Positions 1 to 11,500 are shown, counted from the first letter of the stretch. The stretch: 64,000 nucleotides of DNA from Symbiodinium sp. CCMP2592 (GCA_905221615.1 CAJNDT010000588.1:25246-89245); one strand, 5' to 3'. Notes: generated by a model from the sequence alone, not told the origin. A program made the numbers and translations.

Positions 1-720
1 GTCAATTTCCTCAGCTGGTGTTCCAGTCGGATGCTCACGGGAGGCGCTTCTTGTCGCAGAATTGGTTGAGACAATTCTGAGACCACTGGAAGTCGATATT
101 CGATGGTGTCCCAGCAGTGTTGCTGACTGCGGCGCGGGCACTTACACCTATTGTTCTATTCGAAAACTTGCGGTTCTTTTAGCTTGGCGCAGGACTCCAT
201 TGTTTTACGCCGCGCTCAATGCACATCCGCATTCTCAGGGCGAGGTGACGAAAGCGCAAGGGACTTGGTGCCAACCAAAAGCTGCGGCATCATGAGCTCA
301 CATGTTATGTTCATTTTGGCACGTGGGCGGCCACAGTTGTGTTTCTCGGCTCCGAGACGTATCCGTGTCGTAGATAGCTCCTGGCGCGCCCACCACATAT
401 TGCCAGCAAGGTCGATAAGATGTCAGTTTCCCAGCCCGAGATATGTCTGCAAAATCTCGGTTGGAATTTGTCCGTTTGCCGCCATGGGCGCTGACATGCA
501 GTTTCCTTTCGCCCCGCGCTTTAGAAGGGTGCACTTGTGGGCAGCAGGTGTCGCTGCTGTCATATGTGGTGATTTTGTCGCTTGGCAACCTGCCTTCGGG
601 CAAGGCCGGGCAGGCGAAATGGTACCAAGTTATTTCGGGGAGATGTGTTTTCAATTATCGGGGTCGACACAAGCGCAGCCAATGGCAAAAGGCTTGGGAT
701 GAAACGTGCGTCGACCGGAG
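1..720. other. Unassigned leading region
   Basis: No gene is recognised here. The longest + strand open frame (about 151-702) has no domain, no repeat structure and no obvious coding bias, and overlapping frames on both strands are equally open. It may be intron or intergenic DNA upstream of the permease exons. Confidence 0.4.
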
Positions 721-2160
721 GGAGGGAAGGGGGACAAAGAGACTGTAAGAGAGAAGAGAGACCTGGGGATGCCAAAAAAAGAAAGCAGGAACCCCAGAAA
801 GACAAACCGAAAGAAATAAACCAACACGAAAACGGTAAACGGAAAACAACGAACGAAAGAAACAAATGATCGACATACATAGTATAGCAAGACAAATCTT
901 AACAATCAAAGAGCGCCAAAGAAGTATATGCTAAAGAAATATGCAATGAAACAAACAAAAAAATTAAGACACATAGTTAGAGAACCAAATAAAGTCATAA
1001 CGAAGCAGATCAGTGTAGAAACCAACACAGCAGGAATTAAGGAAGCAACGAACGAGCGTGGAACAATGAGACAAGGAGGGTCACGGAACTGCACTTGAAG
1101 CTGACGCAAGCTATGGCTGTTTCGCTTCGTCGCCAGAATCTCCACCTATCACCAGGGAATCCGCAAGTATTTCATTTAGATGCTTGAACTCGTGCCCATC
1201 GAATTCCAAGCCTACAGACCATTGTGTCTGAAGAGTCAGCTGACCAATGAAAGAACGTCATAAAGAAGGACAAGCGAAATCAATAAAGAAAGACATGTGC
1301 TGAAAATGAACACACTAAGAAATGACGAATTGAATCAAGAGAAAAAGAACACCACGAGAAAACGAACGAACGTACCAACGTTATACATGAGTAAGACGAA
1401 GAAAAGGAGACATGCAGAAACAGAAGAAGCCAAATAAAGCACGTACTAATAAAGAAAGACAGTTGGCAGAAAAGAAACAAGAACGACAGAAACGCAGAAA
1501 GACAGCGCTGGATAAATAAAGAAAGACAGCAACAAGAGCGACAGAAGCATAGCAAAAATATAGATAGAAGGAAACACAGCATGCAAGAACGATAAGCTGA
1601 AAGAACGAACGAACGACATAAAGACAACAGAGCAACATAACGAACTAAACGAGGAAATAAAGACAGAACGATCGAAAGAACGAACGAGCCAAAGAACGGA
1701 AAAGATAAATAACGAAGCAAGTGACGTAACTGAATAACGAAGGAACGAAGATGAGTGAAGAACGAACGGCCGAACCAGATGAAATGATAGCCAAAGCTAG
1801 TTAGCAAAAACCGTAAAGACGAGACAAGTATAAATCCATAAGTAAGCTGGTCAATAAGCACACACATGAACAGATGAACAAGTAAAGATAATGATTCACA
1901 TAGCAAGCAAAAGCAGACATGTCAGAAATAAGGAACCACAGAGAGAACTTACTCCGTGTTTACATAACGGAGTACAAATGGCAAACCGCACGAACACAGA
2001 ACGAATGACAGATAGACAGAAAGCAAGAACGAGAGACATAGATAAATAAAGAACGAACCAACTAACAAATTAACGAACGAGCGAGCGAGCGAACAAACGA
2101 ACAGAAGAATGGAAGCGCTGCACACACAGAATTACAGTAAGAACGACGGAAGGACGAACG
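720..2160. repeat. Long purine-rich (GA/AAC-rich) low-complexity tract
   Basis: For about 1.4 kb the + strand is dominated by A and G, with many short degenerate units such as GAAAGAAAG, GAACGAACGA and AATAAAGAAAGAC. No exact period holds for long. The tract makes spurious Phe/Ser/Leu-rich open frames on the - strand (for example 1280-1906). A similar but shorter tract lies at about 31140-31560. Strand-asymmetric purine tracts can form triplex or other non-B DNA; that is general knowledge, not something shown here. Confidence 0.8.
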
Positions 2161-2390
2161 AAACAATGATACAGACTACGCGATGTCAGTCATGAGAGCA
2201 TGTGTCGCGATGTGACCGCGCTTGCTCAACCTGTGCACAATCGCCTGAGCGCGCTTGTCCGGAGCTCGTTTGCTGTAGACAACTCTGAAGGACTGAAAGG
2301 TTACCGATCTTGACATGGCAGCCTGATGGTTTTGGAAAGGGCACTTAGAGCCCTATTTGCGGCTGAATTTGCTGCTTCCGACCGCCACAG

Positions 2391-4020
2391 GCATCGGGTG
2401 TGCACTGATCGGTTATTTCGTGGCTGCGCTGTTCTACATGCTATTGGTCAGCAGCCTCACGGAAGTGTCTCAGCCACAATCGCTCATGTGGCTGATGTTT
2501 TCCGCCGCCCATGCCCCACCTGTACGTCTTCGGGCTTGCTCATTTTGCCTTTGTTCACGACGCTGAGAAACGCTCAGGTGATGAGCCGGATGGGTGATGC
2601 AGAAGGCCCCAGTCAGGTCGCAGCTTGCATTGGGCCCAGGACAGGGGACAGGTCTCCGTTCTGGGTGGCGAGCGCTGGTGCGGTGCTGATGGCTTGCGCT
2701 TGTTGTGTGGTGGTGAAGGTGGTGCTGCTCGCTGCATCTTCCTGCTGGTGGTTGTGGCGATGGTGCTGGCGGTGGTGCTTGCGGCGGTGCTGGCGGCGGT
2801 GATGGTGCTTGTGGTGTTGCTGATGGCATGTGTTGGGTGACAGAGTTTCAGTGTGCTGTAGACAATGGGTGCGAGCCTTTGGTGTTGTGCCTATAAAGGG
2901 AAGAGCTGATGGTTGCGCTCGGAGTTATGAGTGCGTTCAGCATCTTACAGGACATCATTCCTGGCTGGGCTCATGGAGTGCTTGAAGTGCACTCTCATCA
3001 TTGCCGACATAGCTGCCGCGACTGGCGCTCTCATGGAGGACAGATGGACAGACCAAGTGGGCTTCGAAGGCCCATCACACAGTCGCATGCAAGGATCTAA
3101 CCGGATCCGCTTCAGATCTTCAGCCTTTGTGGTGGCTGCTTTTCTGCGGCCTCATCCTGCTGCTCAACACGAAGCTCATGTCGATGTCGGCGCAAACGCT
3201 GATGGCGATGACCTTGTCAAGCTTGGCTATTGTGGCCACATATTTCTTATGTTCGTGGCCAGGCTGCATGTGTGGATCGAGAACACAGCACAGACAAGCA
3301 AGACTGCATGGACATGTGTCAGGAGCGGACGAACATTTGACCTTGCGCAAGAGGCGATGGCAGGTGAGCATGGCCAGCTCAGTTTGGTATGTTGCAGGGG
3401 TGCTGCAGTAGTGTAGGCTTTGCAGAAGCACTGCGCAGCTGCCTTTTCCACATCTGCCTCCCTCTGTGAGGAGGAGACATCTTGAGTGATGTCTCGTTGC
3501 TCGCATTTTTCAAGTCACTTCCGGCTGGTATTTGGTGTTTCCTCGGGCTGGAAGAGATGCTCTGGTTTGGCAAGTTCGCGGTAGATCTGAGAACGAGACC
3601 CTTGGTGGCTTTAGATGCTTTTCGATTGGACATGTGATTCAGTCGATTGGCACGTGTGATTCTCGCTCCCTGAGATCTGCCACGTGCTCTGAGCTGGGCC
3701 TATGTTACGCTCTTTATCTTGGCAATGCTGACGTTGATTTGCAGTCTGGCGGCTTCCCCAGGACGGATGTTGACAAAAGCTGACGGTCCCGCAGTGCGTT
3801 TTGTAGTGTCATAAGACTCATAAGTTCAACGACGTCGCATCGAGCCGCTAAACGCATGTTGCCAGGCACGCACGTTACCACGCACCAAAAATTCCCACTG
3901 CTGGTTGCGTACTTCGATGTCTTCGGGGAGAGCAGTCTGACCCGCTACTTCGCATTGCTTCTGCTCTTCGGCATCCTGGCAACCTGGCTTGCCACAGTGG
4001 GTTTTGCGGTGTTTATCAGG
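2391..4020 (+). CDS. 5' exon group of a putative APC-superfamily amino-acid permease
   Basis: Four short candidate exons, each too small to stand out alone, read like successive parts of an APC-type (ethanolamine-permease-like) transporter. Exon about 2391-2521 follows a CCACAG acceptor, ends at CCT|GTACGT, and reads GIGCALIGYFVAALFYMLLV then SSLTEVSQP (TM2-like, family pattern SLAE). Exon about 3124-3250 follows CTTCAG and is a membrane stretch beginning LWWLLFCGLILLLNTK. Exon about 3505-3580 reads FFKSLPAGIWCFLGLEE, like the family's FPFAxWFFLxxEE, and ends at GCG|GTAGAT. Exon about 3880-4020 reads PLLVAYFDVFGESSLTRYF then ALLLLFGILATW. They occur in the order expected for the family. Segments between them (TM3, the PAGG loop, the part after TM7) are not found, so the gene may be decayed or have unseen exons. 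The 3' exons appear at 27.8-28.6 kb. Family assignment rests on remembered consensus, not a search. Confidence 0.5.
2690..2830. repeat. GTG/GCG-rich trinucleotide low-complexity stretch
   Basis: Imperfect GTGCTGGCGGTG-type trinucleotide runs give Val/Ala-rich or Pro-rich open frames in several phases. It lies between two permease-like exons and is probably intronic. Confidence 0.6.
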
Positions 4021-4449
4021 GTGTACTGATTGCTTTCTTGACCGGCGGATGCTTGGAAGCGTTTATCATTGCGGGCAAATAAGCACTTCCATACCGTAGA
4101 ATCCGAACGGACTGCATGTTGATGTTTGTGCTCAGGGCTTGTATTTTTTAGTTTTATGTCATCCACCTCCATGGCTGCATCCGCCTCCATGTCTCTGTTG
4201 CCTCTCTTTTTCTGTGTACGGTTTCTTTGCTGGAGGTTTATTGCTTTCCTGACATCTAACCGGACTTGTTTTCAGATTTATGCTGGCCCCCTTTGCTTTT
4301 CGTGCTCCATCGGCCGGGGCGGAAGGGCCTCGCTTAGCTGGGCGTGACTTTGTTCATGAAGAGGTTTATGCGAGCTTTTTGACTTCTTGATGCAGCCTCT
4401 GTCCTTCTCATGCTGAACGGGCATGGCCCGCCTTTTGCTTAGCTGGGAT

Positions 4450-4480
4450 GCTGAGCTGCTACCACTACTACTACTAGTAC

Positions 4481-4540
<60 letters not shown>

Positions 4541-4572
4541 TAGTAGTAGTAGTCGTAGTAGTAGTAGTAGTC

Positions 4573-4625
<53 letters not shown>

Positions 4626-4626
4626 T
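4450..4626. repeat. (TAG/GTA)n microsatellite at the 5' edge of LINE-A
   Basis: About 165 bp of nearly pure GTA repeats with rare GTG or GTC variants. It is preceded by a short run of the complementary phase (CTACTACTACTAGTACTAG), so the left end is a small palindrome. It abuts the 5' end of LINE-A, and the repeat complements the GCTACT/CTA tails that end both LINEs. It may be the insertion target or an old tail. Confidence 0.9.
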
Positions 4627-4856
4627 TTTTGCCTCCTGCATGGCTGAGTACACGAAGCAGGGAGTCAACACCAGGATGTATGTAGATCCTGGAAGAACAT
4701 GTGGTGCCTCAGCAGCTTGCCATTACTTCTGCCAGTCTTGCATCCCTTAGGGCTGTGAGACCTCTTGCAGACTGCTCGCAGGTAACTTCTCCTCAACTTC
4801 CTAACTCGACGGACCACCCTGTGCTAAAGTGCCCTACCTGTGCCTTTCGAGGGATC

Positions 4857-7800
4857 ATGGAGCCAGCCTCTGAGCATAGCTGGCCAAACTGGCAGGCAGC
4901 ACTTGTTCCGCTTACAGTCGGGACAGAAGTGGAGGTGACTGATGGCCACAGACAGCACCTTATAGGCCGCCGGGCGATTGTGCTCCCTACCTTGGAGTGC
5001 GATCGCAACACCACCCGGAATGTGCGGATGATACAAGGACCTCGAGCTGAACAACGACGTATCTATACGATCGACAGGGAACACCTCGTTCCCCGACTGG
5101 GGTCGGAGGCTACACAAGCTTCCATGTGTGATGGAATGGAGCCGAGTCTGAGGTGGAGATGTGCACCCCCACCATTAACCATCTTCAGCGCACGTTACCT
5201 TCTTGGCTACCAGGCCCTGGCGACCATGGTGCCCCCGGCGGCACCCAAACGGAGTCCAGCTGGCCACTATGTCCATCCCCCGCTGGAAGATGCTTCGCTT
5301 GAGGCACCCTGGGAAAAACACGCTGACCCAGCTAGCAATCGGCCCTTCTACTACCACCCGGGGACAAAGCAGGTGACTTGGCGAAAACCACGGCCGGCTC
5401 TGGTCCTTCCGAGGGAAGAGGAGATTGGGCCCACCAAGCCCAGGCGAGGCAGGTCTGAGATACCCCAGCCGCGCACTCCTAGCCCACCTCCTTCCAAGCG
5501 GGTGAGAATGCATCCCACCACTGATGCTCGGCAGAGAACTATGAGCTCTGAGGCCCAGTCGTCAAGCTCTACTGCAGCCAAAGGGATGCCAACCGCAGAG
5601 AGGAAGCCCGCTCCGGACTTTGATCCTCAATCTTCTGGTGGCGCTTCCGAGTGGAACTTGGCCGATCATGCTTTACCTGCCACCCCAGACCGGGTACTGC
5701 TCTGGGGAGCCAAAGCCAGGTCACAGCTACCACAACCGCCCAGTGCCCCTGCCTGCACTTTGGACGTGGAAAGATTTCTCAAGAGTTTCTTCAGGACACG
5801 GCAAGGCCCAGATGGCACATCCCTTGCAACCTTACTTGGCGACCCGGCCCCGCAACCTGATGGTTGGTGGCGTGTCCCGTGGACACCGCTGGGACCCTCG
5901 CACTGCGAGCTGCTGTGTCAGGGTGGTTGGCAACGTGGCTGGCACGGATGCAAGATGGAGGCACTATACTCCATCATTTACCATGGACAGCTTCTGCCGA
6001 GCATCGATGAGTCGAAGGGTGACAGGTTCCTGGCAGGCTGTCCAGGGGTGTACTTGCACCGAGACAGCCTGCAGCACAAGGTGGAGAACTACATGAGATG
6101 GATACCACTATGTGGAGACGGTCTCTTTTGGGCTGCCAAGTGGGAGGTGGTGTATGCTCCCTCGGGGAGCACTAAGCATGGCAAGCGAACTGATCAGGTT
6201 ATACAAAGTGCTGAATCGGTGGAGCTGGTAGCCCTCTGGCTCTCGGTGCGCTCCGAGAACATGCTGCCTGACGGGACTGCTGTGCAGGCCAAATGGACTC
6301 CTGAACGTGAGGCCAATCCACGCCTTACTCAGTCCAGGCGAAGAAGCAGTGCTCTGATACAGACCATGGACCTCACGGAACCGTCTGCCTCTTCCAGGCC
6401 TCTGCCCAGCTCCAGCCTGAGTTCTGACCCGGCGATCGACAACAAAGGCCGACTCAAGCCGACGCCTAAAACACGAGGTCGCTTGTCACACATCCCTTCT
6501 GAATTGGAGAAGGACCGGACGCCAGCACAAGCGAAGCTCACCATACAGTCGGGCAATCTGGTGCTGAAGTCGGCCACAGCAAATAGCTTGGAGGCTACGA
6601 CTGCTACGACAACCACTCCGGCTGCCACCTCGGAAGTCTCGCCCCAACAGCCCCCGTCAGATCTACCTCGCCGAGGACCCAAACGGGCTCGACCTGACAC
6701 TTCCCCTGCCACTCCGAAGCCACGGAAGATGCAGACAAGGCCCAAGCCGAGACGATCGATTTGGTTTGATGTCACAGACAATCCGGATGACCAACCACTC
6801 TCGTCCTCCATAGCTACAGCCAAAGGCCGAAGCACTGGTACGATCAAGGCCGCCAAGCTCCAAGATCGTGTCCGCAGAAGGATGGCCAGGAAGATGGAGG
6901 AAATCTTCCAGGCCAATAGAGCCGCTGGACTCAACACGGACTCAGCTGCCTCATCCAGTGCTGCATACAAGGATCCAGCTTACAGTTCATCATGTCAGCG
7001 TCTGCATCAGCTTGGTCAGTCTTGCAAGAGACAACACATGCCCCTTTCACTTAGACCTGCCATGCTCTTTGCCTTCGCCCCTCTAAGGTCCAGCCCACCA
7101 GTGGCTCCGACAGGCCAAGTTGACACAGGCGGGGATCGCTTTACTGAGCGCTTGGCGTTGCAGACCTCTGCACCTAGGTCCGGGCAGCCACCTAGGTGGG
7201 TTCCCTGCTTACAAACCTTTGTTGCTCCCTCCACTGGCTACTGCCTGCAACACTTGCGGCTATCAGGCTCGTGTCTGCCGACATGTCGGATGCCCGACGG
7301 CAAGCCCGGATCCTCGCAGGTCCCTTTGTTACCCTGCTGGGGCTTTGAAAGGCCACTGAGCCCTTTCACATGTGCCTATCCAGGCCTTGAACGACCAGTG
7401 TGCACATCTACCACCATGCCGGCCGGGCTCACATGGACCTACGGTGCCTCCCCACACCGTGATGATTATCGATGTGCTGTGACTCGAGGTATGCCAGCTG
7501 CACTGGCAACAGGTCCTTTTCTGTTGCACGCTCACTGCACAATTGCTGTTCAATCTAGTCACCACACCTGGCAGGGGTGGCCGGATGCTTTCCTGACTGA
7601 CCAACCTGAACACTGTCTGGTGTGCCTTCGACACACCAGACCATCTGCTGGTCCTGCTTCGGTACGATGCCCACCTCCACCACCAGGAGCTGGTTTACAA
7701 CCCGACGGGCTCTCAGTTCTTGCGACCGTCACTCCCAGGAGGACGATAGCTCCATCTAGCTGTTCTTCCAGCCTGCCTCCAGGTCTGTCTTCGCCACTGG

Positions 7801-8372
7801 GCGCAGGCCAGAGGGTCGAGCAGGCATCACTCTGGGACTCCTACTTGTCCAACTTGTGCAGGATATCCCGGGCACGTGGCTTGCCTATCGTCTGGCGGAC
7901 CCATGCTGTGAGTGGTGTCGGCTTGAGTACCGTAGATGTACACCATATGCCACCCGTATGCAACAAACCAGCACCTCGCAGGCTAACAAGATCAGATCCC
8001 GCGAGCCTGACTCTGAAGTGCAGTTGCAACACAAAGTCTCCCACACGGCACTGGACCTGCACACTATGGATTAGCTGTGTAGACAGTCTGCTGCACCGCA
8101 CTCCGATGCCGGTGCAAGCATTTTTGTCAACATGGACAACTAGCACTATAAGGTGCCCCTCTCATATTCTCAACACACCTGCTCTGAGCTACTCCGGTCC
8201 CAATCCCGGAGACCGACATTTTCGTACGGCTGACAACCTGTCATCTTTCAGACACCAGCTGGTTGTCCATCTAGCCTCCGAACAGTCGGTAGGGGCGAGG
8301 GTTGTGAGCGGCCACGAGACCGAAACTCACCTTCGTGGTGAGGGACGGGAAGCCGTGGCAGGAGCCCAATGA
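4857..8372 (+). CDS. LINE-A ORF1: WW-domain protein with ADP-ribosyltransferase-like segment
   Basis: About 1171 aa from the first in-frame ATG (4857); the frame is open further upstream to a GTG at 4701. (i) An N-terminal region of about 110 aa conserved in LINE-B (LTVGTEVEV, GHRQHLIGRRAIVLPT, YTIDRE). (ii) A WW domain at about residues 150-180 with both Trp, a DP turn and a Tyr-Tyr core (PFYYHPGTKQVTWRKP). (iii) Residues about 357-473, with GWHGCKMEALYSIIYHGQL, PGVYLH and a VENYMRW stretch, laid out like PARP/ART folds (HG..., GxYL...). This is a weak assignment, and the segment is absent from LINE-B. (iv) A basic segment, RRRMARKMEEIFQANRAAGL, near residues 675-695, conserved in LINE-B and probably nucleic-acid binding. 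The last 400 or so residues are poorly conserved in this frame. By analogy with other LINEs, ORF1 should bind element RNA; that is inference. Confidence 0.75.
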   Translation: MEPASEHSWPNWQAALVPLTVGTEVEVTDGHRQHLIGRRAIVLPTLECDRNTTRNVRMIQGPRAEQRRIYTIDREHLVPRLGSEATQASMCDGMEPSLRWRCAPPPLTIFSARYLLGYQALATMVPPAAPKRSPAGHYVHPPLEDASLEAPWEKHADPASNRPFYYHPGTKQVTWRKPRPALVLPREEEIGPTKPRRGRSEIPQPRTPSPPPSKRVRMHPTTDARQRTMSSEAQSSSSTAAKGMPTAERKPAPDFDPQSSGGASEWNLADHALPATPDRVLLWGAKARSQLPQPPSAPACTLDVERFLKSFFRTRQGPDGTSLATLLGDPAPQPDGWWRVPWTPLGPSHCELLCQGGWQRGWHGCKMEALYSIIYHGQLLPSIDESKGDRFLAGCPGVYLHRDSLQHKVENYMRWIPLCGDGLFWAAKWEVVYAPSGSTKHGKRTDQVIQSAESVELVALWLSVRSENMLPDGTAVQAKWTPEREANPRLTQSRRRSSALIQTMDLTEPSASSRPLPSSSLSSDPAIDNKGRLKPTPKTRGRLSHIPSELEKDRTPAQAKLTIQSGNLVLKSATANSLEATTATTTTPAATSEVSPQQPPSDLPRRGPKRARPDTSPATPKPRKMQTRPKPRRSIWFDVTDNPDDQPLSSSIATAKGRSTGTIKAAKLQDRVRRRMARKMEEIFQANRAAGLNTDSAASSSAAYKDPAYSSSCQRLHQLGQSCKRQHMPLSLRPAMLFAFAPLRSSPPVAPTGQVDTGGDRFTERLALQTSAPRSGQPPRWVPCLQTFVAPSTGYCLQHLRLSGSCLPTCRMPDGKPGSSQVPLLPCWGFERPLSPFTCAYPGLERPVCTSTTMPAGLTWTYGASPHRDDYRCAVTRGMPAALATGPFLLHAHCTIAVQSSHHTWQGWPDAFLTDQPEHCLVCLRHTRPSAGPASVRCPPPPPGAGLQPDGLSVLATVTPRRTIAPSSCSSSLPPGLSSPLGAGQRVEQASLWDSYLSNLCRISRARGLPIVWRTHAVSGVGLSTVDVHHMPPVCNKPAPRRLTRSDPASLTLKCSCNTKSPTRHWTCTLWISCVDSLLHRTPMPVQAFLSTWTTSTIRCPSHILNTPALSYSGPNPGDRHFRTADNLSSFRHQLVVHLASEQSVGARVVSGHETETHLRGEGREAVAGAQ
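7758..8074 (+). other. Alternate-frame conserved segment inside LINE-A ORF1
   Basis: In the frame -1 to ORF1, a stretch reads VQDIPGTWLAYRLADPCCEW then CRLEYRRCTPY. LINE-B (about 20537-20761) encodes QDIPGTRLAYRMADPRCAWC then RFHFRRSTPH in the same relative frame, while the ORF1 frame itself is not conserved there. The Cys spacing suggests a small metal-binding motif. Either the true ORF1 end shifts frame, or a separate small overlapping ORF exists. Confidence 0.45.
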
Positions 8373-8581
8373 ACTACACTCTGCTGTGAGGGCAGTCTTG
8401 CGGGACCCCCCACAAAACCACACTATTCGCTCTGACCCAGGAGTCACTCTAGGCATTGCCTGTTCCCCTAGCCTGACCTCCTCTCCGTTCTCAGCCATCT
8501 GTTCATCGTGGGCTGGTCCGAGCGACCAGACTGCAGGTCCCTGTGGCGTGCCAAATAGCATGGACAAGCTGCTGCCAGGAT

Positions 8582-11500
8582 ATGCTCCACCCCAGTCAAA
8601 GCCCCGGTATTTCTTCCTCTACAAACAGGGTCTACCTATTCGTCTTGTTGCCATCTGGGCTCCAGCACTTCTACACCTTACCTCTCCTGGCCTTCCTCGT
8701 TTTAGGAGGCCTCCCTCTGGAGTACAACCACCAACACCTGCAACCCGACCTATCCACACCGCTGACAGGTGTCGTCCTCCGTCGACCACTGATCGACCTA
8801 GTCAGGCCCCTGGCACGTCGACGCACCCTAAGCCCTCGTCCTATTTTGTTTCTCTCGACTCTGTTAGCCCTCCCAAGGTCGATCTGGGGAGTGCCTTCTG
8901 CACACCCCCTGCACTCTCCAGTAGCGAGTCACTCAGGCGAACTCAGGCCGGTTGCAGTCAACCCCACTGAGTACACATTTGCCAGGAAGCGATCTTACAA
9001 ACGTGCCTTACGTCGTGCTGCACAGGACCAGGCCCAGCATACGGTTTATCGAGGCCGTGTCTGTACCCTGCAACAGCTTTGCAAAGGCTATCGGGGCCAT
9101 CGACCCGCCCCCCAGGCTGAGCGTCGTATGCAGCAGGCCGCTCTGAAAGTCTCCCAGGGACGCTTGTTGTTCCTCTCCTGGAATGCTGGAGGATTGTCCC
9201 AGGCCCTGTGGCAGGAATTCTTGTTAACACTTGAGAATATGCCACCTGACGATCGACCCCAGATCGTGTGTGTTCAAGAAACTCACTGGACGGATAAGGT
9301 GGCACCCCAATTCCCCACTGCTACGTGGGATGTGTACACCTCCCCGACCACTGACAACAAATCTGCTGGGCTCCTGATTCTCCTCAACAAGCAGACTACC
9401 CGTAACTGCAGAATTGTCTACGCCGACCCTCAATCGGGTAGGGTGCAACACCTGAGGATACTCCATGACCAATGGGCAGTCGACCTGCTGCACATCTATC
9501 AAAAGCCGCGCAACTCTCATCCACTCGCCCTGCAATCCTCCAAAACCATTCGCTTAGCTGTTTGGGAGTGCATTGGTAAGATCCTGGCGGCTCTACCTGC
9601 CCGCAACACGGTGATCATGCTTGGAGATTTTAATACCCAGATCAAGCCATGTGCTGCAGCTGGCACCAGGATCTGTTCAGGCAACAGCTCGGGAACACAT
9701 CCACCTGATCAGGCACGGTTGCAGCATCTTGTCGAGGACTTCTCCCTCCTACATCTCAACTCATGGTGCAAGGCTGCTGGCCCCACGTACCATCACAACA
9801 AAGGTGCCAGCCTCATTGACCATATCATCATGCGTTCTTGCCAAGCGGATGACCGTGCTCGGCAGGCTAAACCTCTCCGCCTGGGACTAGCTGCATGGAG
9901 ACTTGGTGGCTACCATTTACCACTGAAGGCCAGTATTCCGCTTCAGCGCTTCCACACTCTCAACAAACCGGTGGCACCCAAACGGACATGGGATCATTGG
10001 GGCTTGATTCAGGTTTGCCGCTCTGCTTGGGATCCGCGAGTACACAGTCTACGTACTGCCGTCCAGGCATCCCTACCTGGGGTCATTGATCTTGGGCAAT
10101 TACATGCTACTCTGATTCACTGTGCATCCCAATTTTTCCCGCCGCCCACAGGTCAGCATCGGCTAGCACTGTGGCAGACACCACCAATGCAAGATGGTAT
10201 CCGATCCATGTGGCAGGCCTACCGAGCCTGGAAGACTGCCAAATCTCAAGATCGGCACAATCCGCTTTATGTATCCAGGTGCTATCATCACTTCAAGACG
10301 GCACACAAGGCCTTTCGTCAAGCCGGGAAAGAAGCTAAGAAGCACTGGTTCCATGGCAGGCTCCAGGAATTACAGGCTGCCGCCTGTTCGAGTGACTCCC
10401 GCAAACTTTATGCTGGCATCCGCACCCTAGCTCCTAAATCCTCCAAGCCGAAGGTTCAACTGCGCGATTCTGGTGGTCATCTGCAGGACCCTAAGATCCA
10501 GCTACAACAGCTGGAAACGCAGTATCGTAAACTATATGCTGCAGACGAGGATACCAGCATCCAGGGCCCCCAGCGGACACCCATTCACATCGAGGTCACG
10601 GAGGCCGAAATGACCCTGGCACTTTCGCAATTGTCGCCCCACAAAGCTACACCTCCGAATCTAGCCACAAACTCTCTATGGAGGCTGACCTCGGACATTG
10701 TCGCGCCTCTCTTGTGCCAATGGTGCCGGCAATGGCCTCATATACCAGAGCTTTGGCGGAATGCATGGTTGACTCTCGTTCCGAAGATTCCGCGACCACT
10801 CTCACCCAAGAATCTCAGACCAATAGGGTTAACTGAATCCAGCGGCCGCGCATATGCTTCCATACTTCAGGCGAAACTGCGCCCCTATGCAGAGAGGTTC
10901 CTTACGGACCAGGCACAATTTGCATATCTACCGGGTCGCAATGCTGCTCAAGCCATACATCGTGTTGCTGCTCACTGCAAGTATGTCCAGGATCGCTGCT
11001 CGATCTCAACACCCACGGTTGTGGATCGTCACGCACAACAACCGAAACCCTGCCCACATTTTGCAGGTGCACAACTCTCACTGGACTTGTCCAGCGCTTT
11101 CGACCTCATGGACTGGCGCTTGCTGGACAAGGCATTACTTGCATCTGCAGTCCCGGCTGAGTTAAGACACCAAATCATGTCCTGGCACTCCGAGATTTCC
11201 TATGTCCTTACCCACCTTGGGCACACTGCCAAAGTGGAGGCCCAAAGAGGACTTAGACAAGGGTGTAAACTGGCTCCGTTGCTCTGGACACTTGCCCTGG
11301 CACAGATATATCGTGAGCTCCTTGCAGAGGGGGACTCGCTCCTCACAGCCCCTTGGCTAGAGCAAAGCTCCACGATTTATGCAGATGATATACATCTTAA
11401 AGATACCGTGCAGAACACTCGTGAGCTGGACGACATGGTGTATCGCTTTAGTAAGATCCTCGATGCTCTTGCTGCCCATGGTATGGTCATCAACCCGGCC

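Noticed and set aside
1280-1906. Long - strand frame rich in Phe, Leu, Ser and Cys, looking like a membrane protein
   Set aside because: It is the complement of the GA-rich tract; several frames are open and the composition is that of the repeat, not of a protein family.
4480-4671. Poly-Val and poly-Tyr frames
   Set aside because: They are translations of the (GTA)n microsatellite.
4701-4856. ORF1 start at 4701
   Set aside because: The codon is GTG. The first in-frame ATG at 4857 matches where conservation with LINE-B begins.
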